Source of the DNA: Polyangium mundeleinium
GTDB lineage: Bacteria; Myxococcota_A; Polyangia; Polyangiales; Polyangiaceae
Length of the DNA: 64,000 nt
Direction of reading: 5' to 3'
Assembly (NCBI RefSeq): GCF_028369105.1
Contig: NZ_JAQNDO010000001.1
Span: forward strand, 2,473,711-2,537,710
The notes beneath the pieces are model-generated. The model saw only the letters and a program-made list of their open reading frames with translations. It had not been told where the DNA came from and ran no database searches. Below are positions 34,965-44,192 of the stretch, one piece after another; the stretch's first letter is position 1; each line of letters opens with the position of its first letter. The translations under genes were made by a program, and so were the position numbers.

Positions 34965-35690
34965 ATGCTCGTTCGTGCTCGAAGCATGCTCCTCGTCGCG
35001 CTCGCCCTGTCGCCGTCCGCTTGCACGAAGAAGAAGGACGACGCGGTGGACCTCGCGGGGTTGCGGCCGATCACGATGGAGATCGTGGTGGTCGACGATG
35101 ACTTCGACCCTTTCGCGAAGCCCGCGGGCACGCTGCCCGAGAGTGTATCCGTGCGTGCCGAGGAGAGGCTCTCGCGGTCGGGTTTTCCCGCGACGTTCCA
35201 GTACGCCATGCTCGTCAAGAAGCCGGGCGAGACGTACGTCCAGGCCAAGGAGCGCTTCTCGCCGTGGCTCTCGACACTACCGCTCCCGGCCGGCCGCAGG
35301 TTCGTCCTCGGCGACGTGATGGAGGACGACGAGACGGGGGAGCCGCGGCCCATTGGCCTTCGCACGTACGTGGTCGCGGGAGAGGCGATCGTGACCCACG
35401 CAAACGTGGTCGACGCGATCGTGCTCGAGGACGACGGAAAAGGGCCGATACAGCCGCCGGCCGTGCTCGTGACGCTCGACGCCGTGGGCGGCGAGCGGTT
35501 TCACGCGGCCACGCGGGAGCACGTGAAGGAACGACTCGCCATCGTGGTGGACGACAAGGCGATGAGCGTGCCCCTCGTCCAGTCGCCCATTCCGGGCGGG
35601 CGTGTGTCGATTTCGATGCACGGAACCGACGATCGCGCGGTGGCCGAGGCCCGGCGGCTCGCCGTGGCGCTGCGTGGGAAATCAAGATGA
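34965..35690 (+). CDS. Lipoprotein with SecD P1-head-like domain
   Basis: A 241-residue protein with a short signal and lipobox (LALSPSAC). The C-terminal part matches the P1 head region of SecD: PPAVLVTLDAVGGERFHAAT, REHVKERLAIVVDDKAMSVP, then IPGGRVSISM, close in layout to SecD's 'RLAIVLDGKVISAPVI...PI.GG..QI'. No SecDF membrane helices follow. SecD assists protein export from the periplasmic face; a lipid-anchored stand-alone head domain could bind exported proteins, but this is inference. The start codon sits within the palindrome GAGCATGCTC. Confidence 0.75.
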   Translation: MLVRARSMLLVALALSPSACTKKKDDAVDLAGLRPITMEIVVVDDDFDPFAKPAGTLPESVSVRAEERLSRSGFPATFQYAMLVKKPGETYVQAKERFSPWLSTLPLPAGRRFVLGDVMEDDETGEPRPIGLRTYVVAGEAIVTHANVVDAIVLEDDGKGPIQPPAVLVTLDAVGGERFHAATREHVKERLAIVVDDKAMSVPLVQSPIPGGRVSISMHGTDDRAVAEARRLAVALRGKSR

Positions 35691-35866
35691 CGCGGGCGCC
35701 GGATCAGGGGAACGACTGGTATCCGGCCGGCGGGTAGCACGAGACGTTGGGCGAATGCCCCGAGCCGGCGGAGATTCATTCACTCTCCTGTCCGAATAAC
35801 ACCGTATACCACGACGCCGCCCCCGGAAGAAAAGGGCACCCGCGTCCTCGCGGTATCCTTGAAACG

Positions 35867-36004
35867 ATGTCCCTCCCCGAGCGCGCCCGGCACATCGACG
35901 CGATGTGGCGAGCGGACGCGAGGGATGTCGGCATGACCTCTGCTTCCCGGGGCGCGTCCGGGCGCGAGAGGCTGCGCCCGCGGCAGACAGGAGCACGAAG
36001 GTGA
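35867..36004 (+). CDS. Possible small protein coupled to next frame
   Basis: A 45-residue frame (MSLPERARHIDAMWRADARD ...) that ends in a GTGA overlap with the following 65-residue frame. No upstream Shine-Dalgarno is obvious. The overlap is the only support for both being genes; they may be chance. No family recognised. Confidence 0.25.
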   Translation: MSLPERARHIDAMWRADARDVGMTSASRGASGRERLRPRQTGARR

Positions 36005-36198
36005 TACGGAAGGAGAAATCGAGACCCGACGATCGAAGCGAGCCCGAGGTTCCCCCGAACGGCCCGCCGCGGGCGCCGCAGGCCGACGCCGAGGGCAACA
36101 TTCCCCCGAATGCCCTGCATACGCCGACGCCCCCGGAGACGCAGCCCTCCGACCCGAGGCATTACGAAAAAATACCCAAGCTGCCTGGAGACCCCTAG
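36001..36198 (+). CDS. Small Pro-rich disordered protein
   Basis: A 65-residue frame starting at a GTG with AGGAGC ten to fifteen bases upstream. It is rich in Pro, Asp and Glu (EVPPNGPPRAPQADAEGNIP, HTPTPPETQPSD) with no predicted fold or signal. The short hairpin AGACC-CCTA-GGTCT at 36189-36202 sits between its stop and that of the convergent XRE gene. Moderate evidence only. Confidence 0.4.
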   Translation: MIRKEKSRPDDRSEPEVPPNGPPRAPQADAEGNIPPNALHTPTPPETQPSDPRHYEKIPKLPGDP

Positions 36199-36200
36199 GT

Positions 36201-36572
36201 CTAAGCGCGCGCGCTCGTACGGCGACGCGTCGGGGCTTGGGCCTCCGCCGGAGCGCGCGCCAGCATTTCGCGGCGCAGCTTCGGCAGCTCCTTCTTCGGC
36301 AACCTGCGCACGAGATCCGCGATCCGGCCTCGATCGTCCTCTTCGGGGAACGTCACGAGATCCATCGGGAGCGCTTCGAGCGCACGCGCGATGCGCTCCA
36401 GCGTCTCGACCGTGATCGCCGCGAGCCCATGCTCGACGCTGGAAAGATGGCCTTTCGATAGACCACCCGCGTCCGCGAGCTGGGCCAGGGACAGGTTCCG
36501 CTCGACGCGCAGCGCGCGGATACGGGCACCAATCTTGGAAGTGAAGGGAGCAGCCGTCTTTCTTCTAGGCAT
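36201..36572 (-). CDS. XRE-family helix-turn-helix regulator (copy B)
   Basis: A 123-residue paralogue of the regulator at 8809. The HTH ([40 protein letters not shown]) and the tail [16 protein letters not shown] are closely similar; the C-terminus is extended by a basic, Pro/Ala-rich 20 residues. The ATG at 36572 starts the shared MPRR sequence. It is divergent from the erythromycin-esterase-family gene, so it may control that gene as well as itself. Confidence 0.9.
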   Translation of the reverse strand: MPRRKTAAPFTSKIGARIRALRVERNLSLAQLADAGGLSKGHLSSVEHGLAAITVETLERIARALEALPMDLVTFPEEDDRGRIADLVRRLPKKELPKLRREMLARAPAEAQAPTRRRTSARA

Positions 36573-36592
36573 GTTCGAGACTATGCCACAAC
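36570..36592 (-). promoter_or_regulatory. Conserved box upstream of XRE gene (copy B)
   Basis: On the minus strand GTTGTGGCAT (36592-36583) followed by GT and the start ATGCC matches the element before the paralogue at 8809. A further AAAACTTCGTTG lies at 36637-36626. Probably promoter plus operator with a very short leader. Confidence 0.5.
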
Positions 36593-36833
36593 CACGATCC
36601 CAGCCAAACATGATTTCGTCATGCGCAACGAAGTTTTACTTAGGCGAACATTCATTGTTGTCAGGAGGCGACGCGCATCCGTGGCTCTGGATCGCGGGCG
36701 CGGGGCGAGCGTGCAGGCCGCGCTTTTGCGCGCGCGAGCGGCTTCTCGAGCGCGCAGCGCTCGCGCGGCCTCCACATACGTGATGCCTCAATGGCATCTT
36801 GTGATTCCGACCGTGACGTATCATGACGCGAAC

Positions 36834-38177
36834 ATGGCTACGCATGCGCCGCTCCAGGGGGCACTGCCTCGCACCGTGGCGGCGTGCGCTCTCCCGCTCG
36901 AGGGGACGCGACACGACCATGATGCATTGCTCCATGCCATCGGGGATTCGACGCTCGTCCTTCTCGGCGAGGCGTCGCACGGGACGCACGAGTTCTACAA
37001 CGAGCGCGCGCGCCTGACGCGCCGGCTCATCGAGGACAAGGGCTTCTGCGCGGTCGCGGTCGAGGCCGACTGGCCGGACGCCTATCGCATCAATCGTTTC
37101 GTCCGAGGCAGGGGCCCCGACCCCGGGCCACTCGAAGCGCTCAGCGGATTCGAGCGCTTCCCCGCGTGGATGTGGCGAAACACGGATGTCCTCGATTTCG
37201 TGAAGTGGCTACGGGAGCACAATGACGCGCACCCCCACCGCGCCGCCGGGTTCTACGGGCTCGATCTTTACAGCATGAACACGTCGATCGAGGCCGTGCT
37301 CGCTTATCTCGACCGGATCGATCCCGAAGGGGCCGAGATCGCGCGGCGGCGGTACGGGTGCTTCGAGGTCTTCGGCCGCGACACGCAGGCGTACGGGTAT
37401 GCGACGAGCCTCGGGATGGTGGCGTCGTGCGAGGACGAGGTCGTCCGGCAGCTCATGGAGATCGAGCGGCGCGCGCCCGAGTACGCTCGCCGCGGTCCAG
37501 ATGAGGAGGGCGAGGACGAGGCATTTTTCGCCGAGCAGAATGCACGCCTCGTGAAGAATGCGGAGCGTTACTATCGTGCGATGTTCCGCGGCGGGGCCGC
37601 CTCGTGGAACCTGCGCGACGAGCACATGGCCGAGGCGCTCGATGCGCTGCGGGCGCACCTCGGGCGTCGTCGCGGCGCCCCCGCGAAGGTCGTCGTGTGG
37701 GCGCACAACTCGCACCTCGGCGACGCGCGGGCGACGCAGATGTCCCGCGAAGGCGAGCTCAACGTCGGCCAGATCGTGAAGGAGCGCCATCCGGACGTGT
37801 TCTCGATCGGGTTCACCACGTATGCGGGGATGGTCTCCGCGGCGTCGGGCTGGGGCTCCGAGGTGGAGCAAAAACGCGTGCGTCCCGCCCGCCCCGACAG
37901 CTACGAGGCGATCCTGCACGCCACGGGGCTCGAAAAGTTCGCGCTCCTCCTGCGGGATCCGAGGCTCTCGCCGCTTCACGCCCAGCGGCTCGAGCGGGCG
38001 ATCGGGGTCGTGTATCTGCCGGCGAGCGAGCGGGCGAGTCATTATTTTTATGCCGATCTCGCCGCCCAGTTCGACGCGGTCATTCATTTCGATCTGACGC
38101 GCGCAGTCGAGCCCCTCGAAAAGACCGCGCGCTGGGATGCCGGCGAGGCGCCGGAGACGTACCCGACGGGGCTTTGA
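36834..38177 (+). CDS. Erythromycin esterase family protein
   Basis: A 447-residue soluble protein of the EreA/EreB superfamily. Hallmarks: [20 protein letters not shown] with the catalytic His and acidic residues, [46 protein letters not shown] and [15 protein letters not shown], and the length fits. True Ere enzymes hydrolyse the macrolide lactone, but most environmental members have other, unknown substrates. The start may be the ATG at 36834 or, in frame, 36783; no Shine-Dalgarno decides. It is divergent from the XRE regulator B. Confidence 0.92.
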   Translation: MATHAPLQGALPRTVAACALPLEGTRHDHDALLHAIGDSTLVLLGEASHGTHEFYNERARLTRRLIEDKGFCAVAVEADWPDAYRINRFVRGRGPDPGPLEALSGFERFPAWMWRNTDVLDFVKWLREHNDAHPHRAAGFYGLDLYSMNTSIEAVLAYLDRIDPEGAEIARRRYGCFEVFGRDTQAYGYATSLGMVASCEDEVVRQLMEIERRAPEYARRGPDEEGEDEAFFAEQNARLVKNAERYYRAMFRGGAASWNLRDEHMAEALDALRAHLGRRRGAPAKVVVWAHNSHLGDARATQMSREGELNVGQIVKERHPDVFSIGFTTYAGMVSAASGWGSEVEQKRVRPARPDSYEAILHATGLEKFALLLRDPRLSPLHAQRLERAIGVVYLPASERASHYFYADLAAQFDAVIHFDLTRAVEPLEKTARWDAGEAPETYPTGL

Positions 38178-38294
38178 GCCGCCCGTTCGAACGAAGGGGC
38201 TTCCCGCCCGCGCAGCGAGCCCTAGGAGGGCACCCATGCCCCCTTCGATGCATTGCGCCGCGGTGTTCGTCCGGAGCGGCGCCCCGGAGGATCC

Positions 38295-39419
38295 ATGTTC
38301 GACTGGCTGATCGTGGGCGCTGGGTTCGCAGGCAGCGTTCTGGCGGAGCGGCTCGCGCGCGGCTCGGGCAAGCGGGTCCTGCTCCTCGACAAGCGCCGGC
38401 ACATCGGAGGCACCGCGTACGACCATTACGACGACGAGGGCCTGCTCGTCCACAAGTACGGCCCGCACATCTTCCACACGGACTCGAAGGAGGTCTTCGA
38501 GTACCTCTCGTCCTTCACCGCGTGGCGGCCGTACCAGCACCGGGTGCTCGCCTCCGTGGACGGGCAGCTCGTTCCGATCCCGATCAACCTCGATACCATC
38601 AATCGCTTGTACAACCTCCGCTTGACGTCGTTCGAGCTCGAAGCGTTCTTCGCCGAGCGGGCCGAGAAGGCCCCGCGCGTGCGGACGAGCGAGGACGTCA
38701 TCGTCGGGAAGGTCGGGCGCGAGGTTTACGAGAAGTTTTTCCGAAACTACACGCGCAAGCAATGGGGTCTCGATCCCTCCGAGCTCGACGCCTCGGTGAC
38801 CGCGCACATCCCGGTCCGGACGAGCCGCGACGATCGGTATTTCACGGACACGTTCCAGGCGATGCCGCTCCACGGCTACACGCGGATGTTCGAGCGCATG
38901 CTCGACCACCCGAACATCAAGGTCATGCTCGGCGTGGATTTTCGCGAGGTGAAGAAATCGATCCCGCACGAGCAGGTCATCTACACGGGGCCGATCGACG
39001 CATATTTTGATGATTGTTACGGCAAGCTCCCGTACCGCTCCCTCGAGTTCCGGTTCGAGACGAAGAACACACAGGTCTTCCAGCCGGCGCCCGTGGTGAA
39101 CCACCCGAACGAGCACCCGTACACGCGCGTGACCGAGTTCAAGTACCTGACGGGGCAGGAGCACCCGAAGACGACCCTCGTCTACGAATATCCGCGCGCC
39201 GAGGGTGATCCGTACTATCCGATCCCGCGGCCCGAGAACGCGGAGCTCTACCGGAAATACGAGGCGCTCGCGGCGGCCACGCCCGGCGTCCATTTCATCG
39301 GTCGACTGGCGACGTACCGATATTCCAACATGGATCAGGTGGTCGCGCAGGCGCTCGGGCTCTACGCGAAGCTCACCGGCCTGCCGCACAAGCGGACGCC
39401 GTTCGCGAGCGCGGCGTAG
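38295..39419 (+). CDS. glf: UDP-galactopyranose mutase
   Basis: A 374-residue flavoenzyme that interconverts UDP-galactopyranose and UDP-galactofuranose in surface polysaccharide synthesis. Seen: the FAD motif LIVGAGFAGSVLAERLA, RRHIGGTAYD, YGPHIFHTDSKEVFEYL, FRNYTRKQWG, PIDAYFDDCYGKLPYRSL, GDPYYPIPRPEN and YRYSNMDQVVAQAL. Length and motifs match bacterial Glf. GGAGG lies seven bases before the ATG. No other galactofuranose genes are adjacent. Confidence 0.96.
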   Translation: MFDWLIVGAGFAGSVLAERLARGSGKRVLLLDKRRHIGGTAYDHYDDEGLLVHKYGPHIFHTDSKEVFEYLSSFTAWRPYQHRVLASVDGQLVPIPINLDTINRLYNLRLTSFELEAFFAERAEKAPRVRTSEDVIVGKVGREVYEKFFRNYTRKQWGLDPSELDASVTAHIPVRTSRDDRYFTDTFQAMPLHGYTRMFERMLDHPNIKVMLGVDFREVKKSIPHEQVIYTGPIDAYFDDCYGKLPYRSLEFRFETKNTQVFQPAPVVNHPNEHPYTRVTEFKYLTGQEHPKTTLVYEYPRAEGDPYYPIPRPENAELYRKYEALAAATPGVHFIGRLATYRYSNMDQVVAQALGLYAKLTGLPHKRTPFASAA

Positions 39420-39599
39420 GCAACTCTGGCATTCCCGGAATCTGCGGCTCCGCCGGACCGGGCGTTCGACGCCCCCTGCCTCGATATCACGCCATAACGC
39501 AAGATCCTTTTATTCCCGGGGGTCGAAAGCTTCGCGCTCTGCCGATCGAGCTTGCTCGTCGTCGAAGTCGTGCTGATGATGATATTGACGGGCTCAGCC

Positions 39600-41072
39600 A
39601 TGATACGACGACATTCTTTGCGAGGGCTCACGGGACAGGTGTCACGCCGCGCGGCGCTGAAGGGGCTCGGGGCAGGCATCGGCGCCGCGGCGCTCGGGAG
39701 CGGGTGCGCGGCGGGGCCCGATCGTTGTGAGGCCGGACCCGCGGCGCCGGCCGTGGGCCCCGATTTCGACGCGAGCGGCGCGCCCACGCCGAGGCGATTG
39801 CTCGCCGGGATCGACACGTTCGTGGTCGTCATGATGGAGAACCGCTCCTTCGACCACTTCCTCGGGGCGCTCGCATTCGACCCCGATTACCCCGCGCGGG
39901 AAGCCGTCGACGGGCTCGAAGGCGGCGAGACGAACGCGGACGACGACGGCACCACCATGGCCATGCACCGGGCAGCAGCTCCGTGCGCGCACCACGGCCC
40001 GCTGCACACCTGGGACGCGGCGCACGTGGCCTTCGCCGGAGGGCGAAACGACGGGTTCTTGCGGGCGAACACGGGAGTCCGGTGGCGGCAGCGCGACGCG
40101 ATGACGTACCACGATCGGAGCCAGATTCCGCTCTTTTATGCGCTGGCCGATCAATACGTGGTCTGTGATCGGTGGTTCTCGTCCGTGCTCGGGCCGACCT
40201 GGCCGAACCGGTTTTTCCTGCACGCCGCGACGTCGCAGGGCATCACGACGAACGATCCGATCGCGGACGGGCCAGCGACGTTATGGGAAAAGCTCGGCAA
40301 GGGCTGCTGGTCCGCGAAGGCGTACACCGCCGGGCCCGCACACTGGTATCACGCGGGCTTCCGGGGGCGCCCGCTCGGGGGCAACGATCCGATGGTCTGC
40401 ACGCGGATCGAGACCTTTTTCCACGACGCCCGCACCGGCAACCTGCCCAACTTTTCCCTCATCGACCCGGATTTCTGGTCCTCCGACCTCCACCCGCCGC
40501 ATAGCCTGGCCCTCGGCGAGGCCCTGCTCGGCAGCATCGTGCGGTCGATGCAGGAGAGCCCGCAATGGGGGCGCTCGCTCCTCCTCATCACATTCGACGA
40601 ATACGGCGGGTTCTTCGACCACGTGCCCCCGCCGACCACGGAGGACCCGCGCCCGGCGTTCCGCCAGCTCGGCTTCCGTGTCCCCTCCCTGGTGATCGGC
40701 CCGTCCGTGCGCGCGGGGGAGGTCGTCTCCACGCAATTCGAGCACGTCTCGATCGCGGCCACGCTGGCCACGCGGTTCGGCATCGAGAGCCTCGGGCCTC
40801 GCATGGATGCGGCGGCGGATCTCACGTCGTGCATCGACCCCGCGCGGGCGGGTTTGCCCCCCCGGCGCGTGGGCAGGCTCCCCCGCGTCGACATCGACCG
40901 GCGGCGCGTGGAGGAGGTGAGCTTCCATTTCACGAGCCAACCCGGGATCGAAGCGGCGCTCCGCGCAGGCGCCATTCCGCAGGATCGAATCGACACGCGC
41001 TCGCACGAGGAGCGCCTCCGCTCGCTCCTGCGTTACGCCGAGGAGCTCGAGGTCGCGAGGGTCCGCGGATGA
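39600..41072 (+). CDS. Tat-exported phosphoesterase (phospholipase C/AcpA family)
   Basis: A 490-residue protein. A twin-arginine signal is visible (SRRAALKGLGAGIGAAALG) ending at a Cys that could be a lipobox. The family signature FVVVMMENRSFDHFLGAL is followed by FYALADQYVVCDRWFSSVLG, PTWPNRFFLHAA, FSLIDPDFWS, LLLITFDEYGGFFDHVPPP and FRVPSLVIGPSVRAG, as in non-haemolytic phospholipase C and the acid phosphatase AcpA. It would hydrolyse phosphodiesters or phosphate esters outside the cytoplasm. Its stop overlaps the start of the barrel protein gene (ATGA). Confidence 0.93.
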   Translation: MIRRHSLRGLTGQVSRRAALKGLGAGIGAAALGSGCAAGPDRCEAGPAAPAVGPDFDASGAPTPRRLLAGIDTFVVVMMENRSFDHFLGALAFDPDYPAREAVDGLEGGETNADDDGTTMAMHRAAAPCAHHGPLHTWDAAHVAFAGGRNDGFLRANTGVRWRQRDAMTYHDRSQIPLFYALADQYVVCDRWFSSVLGPTWPNRFFLHAATSQGITTNDPIADGPATLWEKLGKGCWSAKAYTAGPAHWYHAGFRGRPLGGNDPMVCTRIETFFHDARTGNLPNFSLIDPDFWSSDLHPPHSLALGEALLGSIVRSMQESPQWGRSLLLITFDEYGGFFDHVPPPTTEDPRPAFRQLGFRVPSLVIGPSVRAGEVVSTQFEHVSIAATLATRFGIESLGPRMDAAADLTSCIDPARAGLPPRRVGRLPRVDIDRRRVEEVSFHFTSQPGIEAALRAGAIPQDRIDTRSHEERLRSLLRYAEELEVARVRG

Positions 41073-41857
41073 GGCAGACACGCTTGCATGCAGCCGCCCT
41101 CGTGGTTGCCCTCGCCGCGGGGGCGACGCGGGCCGAGGCCGCCGAGGAAACGGCCCCGCCCGAGGTCAAGCGGTCGTGGATGCTCCCGCCGCTCGCGCGG
41201 AACATGGTCCGCGTGCAGGGCACCGTGCGCCCGTTCTTCAACATGATCGGGCCGGGCGGGGGCGCGATCGGGGATCTCTCGGTCGAGTATTATTTCCAGC
41301 GGCCCTTCAAGCTCGGCTTCGAGCTCTCTCCGTTCGCGTTCGTCCTCGTCCCTGAGGGGCCGGGCACCATCGTGCATGCCCGGCTGCGCGGGGCGTTCTC
41401 CTCCGATTACGTTGAGGTCGGCCTCGGCATCGGGGGGCGAATGCAATATTTTGGTCCGAGTGGCCTCTCCGTGGCACCGGCGATGCGGCTTGGCAGCCTG
41501 GACGGCGCGCATTTGCGGGCGGAGCTGGGGTATTCGCTGATCCGAAACTATTACACGCAGCAGACGCAGTTCGCGCTCTCGCACGTGACCGGCGGGCTCG
41601 ACGTGCCGGTGACGCGACGATTGGCCGTCACCATGGACGGCGGGTATGGCCTCGATCTATGGGCCTATGCGACCCTCGGCGTTCGGCAATGGATCCACGG
41701 GCATGGCGAGCCGGGTTCGCTCGCCATCGGCGCATCGGCAGGCGCCGCGTGGGTGGTCGATCGATTTCCCTGTCAGTATGGAGACATCAACCCATGCCGC
41801 GGAGCCGCTTGGGGTCTCGGGCCGACGATTGCCGTCCGGGTCGATCGACGCTTTTGA
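41069..41857 (+). CDS. Outer-membrane beta-barrel-like protein
   Basis: A 262-residue protein with a Sec signal (ALVVALAAGATRAEA). The mature part alternates polar and hydrophobic residues in strands separated by short turns (DLSVEYYFQRPFKLGFELSP, YVEVGLGIGGRMQYF, LAVTMDGGYGLDLWAYATLG) and ends in Phe (IAVRVDRRF), as outer-membrane barrels do. Its ATG overlaps the phosphoesterase stop by four bases, so the two are made together; it may be a surface partner or simply share regulation. Confidence 0.8.
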   Translation: MRQTRLHAAALVVALAAGATRAEAAEETAPPEVKRSWMLPPLARNMVRVQGTVRPFFNMIGPGGGAIGDLSVEYYFQRPFKLGFELSPFAFVLVPEGPGTIVHARLRGAFSSDYVEVGLGIGGRMQYFGPSGLSVAPAMRLGSLDGAHLRAELGYSLIRNYYTQQTQFALSHVTGGLDVPVTRRLAVTMDGGYGLDLWAYATLGVRQWIHGHGEPGSLAIGASAGAAWVVDRFPCQYGDINPCRGAAWGLGPTIAVRVDRRF

Positions 41858-41875
41858 CGAAGTCTTGCGGGGGGT

Positions 41876-41894
41876 GTGGGGGACGAGCCCCCAC
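41876..41894. terminator. Hairpin between convergent genes
   Basis: GTGGGGG-ACGAG-CCCCCAC, a perfect 7-bp G/C stem, lies between the stops at 41857 (+) and 41910 (-). Probable terminator, possibly acting in both directions. Confidence 0.55.
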
Positions 41895-41909
41895 GTTGAC
41901 CGAGATCCG

Positions 41910-42308
41910 TCAATACATGGGCGTGCCGCCGCTGCCGCCCTGGCCCGTCGGGCAGGACAACGAGCCGACGATGTAGCAGCCATGGGTCGGGACGTCGCAG
42001 CAGTTGGCGCCGCCTTGCGGGGCCGCGGGACAGCTATTCTGGCAGTCCGCGTCGGCGTTGCACTGGTTCACGCAGACCGCGCCGCCGCCGCTGCTGCTGC
42101 TGCTGGAACTCGACGCCGTGCTCCCGCCCGCGCCGTCGCCGCCGCTGCCGCCGGCCCCGCCGCCGCCGCCGGGTCCGACGTCACCGCCGTCGCCGCCTTC
42201 GCCGCCGGAAGGCTGGTTGCCGAACTCCGGGCGCTCGGAGGTCGCGCAGGCGGAGAAGCTCACTGCCAAGAGACCGAGGACCAACCAGGTGACGCTAGCG
42301 TATTTCAC
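41910..42308 (-). CDS. Small Cys-rich lipoprotein
   Basis: A 132-residue protein with lipobox (LLAVSFSAC), a Gly/Ser-rich linker with a run of eight Ser, then a compact Cys-rich end (CVNQCNADADCQNSC, CCDVPTHGCY, SCPTG) with eight Cys likely to form disulfides. No named family. It is divergent from the glycosyltransferase-like gene, with only 66 bases between starts. Confidence 0.85.
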   Translation of the reverse strand: MKYASVTWLVLGLLAVSFSACATSERPEFGNQPSGGEGGDGGDVGPGGGGGAGGSGGDGAGGSTASSSSSSSSGGGAVCVNQCNADADCQNSCPAAPQGGANCCDVPTHGCYIVGSLSCPTGQGGSGGTPMY

Positions 42309-42374
42309 GAGTTTGTGGTCTGAGAGTACCCGAATGCCGCGCTCTCCACAACTCTCTCCTTGTGGCTCTCGACA

Positions 42375-44192
42375 ATGACGAACGACGCGGCCCCTCGCTC
42401 TTCCCGCACGCCGCAGCCCCGCGCGACAATTGCAGCGTTGTCAGAAGTCATGCAACGTCGACGCACCTGGATGGGCCTCGGACTCATTTTGCTGCTCGGC
42501 GTCATCGTCTACCTCCCCGCGATCCGTACGCCCTTCCTGCTCGACGATTACCTCCAGGCGTCGATGATCGAGGGGACGTTCCCCGGCAAGCGGGGCCCGT
42601 TCGACCTGTACGACTTCATCAACGACGCCGATCGCGCGGCCCTCACCGAGCGCGGCATGCTCCCGTGGTGGGCGCACCCCGAACTCCAGATCCGCTTCTT
42701 CCGCCCGCTCGCGAGCGCCCTTCATTATTTCGAACACCAAGCGTTTCGCGGCGCGCCGCTCCTGATGCACCTGCACTCGTTCGCCTGGTGGGCGGCGATG
42801 GTGCTCGGCGCGCGCGCTCTCTTCCGGCGCGCGCTTTCGGCGCGAGCGGCGGCGATCGCGACGGCCGTGTTCGCGCTCGCGCCCGCCCACGCGATTCCAC
42901 TGGCCTGGCTCGCCAACCGCGAGGCGTTGCTCTCGCTCACGTTCGGGTTCGCGGCCCTCGCCGCGCACGCGCGTTTCCGCGAGGAACGAAGGCTGCGTGA
43001 TGCCGCGCTCGCGACGCTGCTCTTCACGCTGGCGCTTCTCTCCGGCGAGTACGCCGTGTGCTTCGGCGGTTACGTGCTCGCCCTGGAAATCGTGGGCAAA
43101 CGCGAGAGCCTGCTCCGGCGCGCCGCGTTCGTCTCGACGTTCGTGTTGCCCACGGTCGCGTACCTCTACGTGCGGCATCGGGGCGGGTATGGCTCGTTCG
43201 GCTCGGGCTTCTACACGGATCCGTTCCGCGAGACGGGCTTGTTCTTGCGCGCCGTACCGCGGAGGTTCTTCACGCTCGTCGCGGATGGTTGGCTCGCGCT
43301 CGACGACGAGACGCTGTTGCCCAACAACACACCGGTCGTGCTGCCCGTGCTCCTCGCGGTCGGCACCGCGGCGTTGCTCTACGTGCCGCTGCGGCGTGCG
43401 TACGCGGCGCAGGACGAGGCGCGCCGCCCGCGGATCGCGTGGCTCCTCCTCGGCTCGGTGCTCGCGCTCGTGCCGGTATTGCCCGTGGTGCCCTCGCCGC
43501 GTGTGCTCGGCGCGAGCTTGCTCGGCATCGCGCCGGCGGTCGCCATGCTCCTCGAATATGCTTGGTTCTCCCCGGCGAGCGACGAGGCGGCGCGCGGGCC
43601 GAGGAGCGCGGCAGCGCAGCTCACGGGGCTCGCCGCGGTGGCGCTCGGCTTCGCGCACCTCGTGCACGGGCCCGGGACCGCGTGGCTCATGGCGCGGAGG
43701 CAGCAGCGATCCGCCGATGACTTCACGAAGCACTCGGCCGAGCTGCGCGGGCAAATCGAGGCGCCGGAGGACGCCGAGGTGGTCGTGCTCCGCTGCATGG
43801 CGAGCGCGTTTTTCCTGCCGTTCGCGCTCGATGATCGGGGCCGGTTGCCCGCGCGCTGGCGGATCCTCGCGCAGACGGGTCACGCGCTCGTGCTGCGGCG
43901 TGACGCGCGCACGCTCGACATCCGTGTGCCCCCGGAGCACAGCCTCTTCCCGATGGGATCGGGCGCGCTCTTCCGCAGCTACGACGCCCCGATCGCGCAA
44001 GGTGAGGTCTTCACGGTGCCCGGCGTCCGCGTGACGGTCCTCGACGTCGGCCCGCGTGGCCCGCGATCGGCGCGCTTCGTGCTCGATCGGGATCTCGATT
44101 CGCCGTCGCTCTCGTGGATCACCGAGGGCCGGAAGGGTTTTACCTTCGCGGAGCTGCCGCCGCGCGGGTTCGGAAAGCCCTTCGATCCCTAA
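42375..44192 (+). CDS. Polytopic GT-C glycosyltransferase-like membrane protein
   Basis: A 605-residue protein with about nine to eleven membrane helices. After the first helix comes YLPAIRTPFLLDDYLQ, an acidic loop like the catalytic loop-1 of GT-C (dolichol/polyprenyl-phosphate-sugar dependent) transferases, then FFRPLASALHYFEHQAF, common in this class. The last 150 residues are soluble. It probably glycosylates an envelope acceptor; specificity is unknown. The start could be 42375 or an ATG at 42450 nearer the first helix. Its 3' end overlaps the convergent acyltransferase by four bases. Confidence 0.75.
   Translation: MTNDAAPRSSRTPQPRATIAALSEVMQRRRTWMGLGLILLLGVIVYLPAIRTPFLLDDYLQASMIEGTFPGKRGPFDLYDFINDADRAALTERGMLPWWAHPELQIRFFRPLASALHYFEHQAFRGAPLLMHLHSFAWWAAMVLGARALFRRALSARAAAIATAVFALAPAHAIPLAWLANREALLSLTFGFAALAAHARFREERRLRDAALATLLFTLALLSGEYAVCFGGYVLALEIVGKRESLLRRAAFVSTFVLPTVAYLYVRHRGGYGSFGSGFYTDPFRETGLFLRAVPRRFFTLVADGWLALDDETLLPNNTPVVLPVLLAVGTAALLYVPLRRAYAAQDEARRPRIAWLLLGSVLALVPVLPVVPSPRVLGASLLGIAPAVAMLLEYAWFSPASDEAARGPRSAAAQLTGLAAVALGFAHLVHGPGTAWLMARRQQRSADDFTKHSAELRGQIEAPEDAEVVVLRCMASAFFLPFALDDRGRLPARWRILAQTGHALVLRRDARTLDIRVPPEHSLFPMGSGALFRSYDAPIAQGEVFTVPGVRVTVLDVGPRGPRSARFVLDRDLDSPSLSWITEGRKGFTFAELPPRGFGKPFDP

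Noticed and set aside
36834-38177. Macrolide resistance gene
   Set aside because: Membership of the erythromycin esterase superfamily alone does not show macrolide hydrolysis; most environmental members have unknown substrates.
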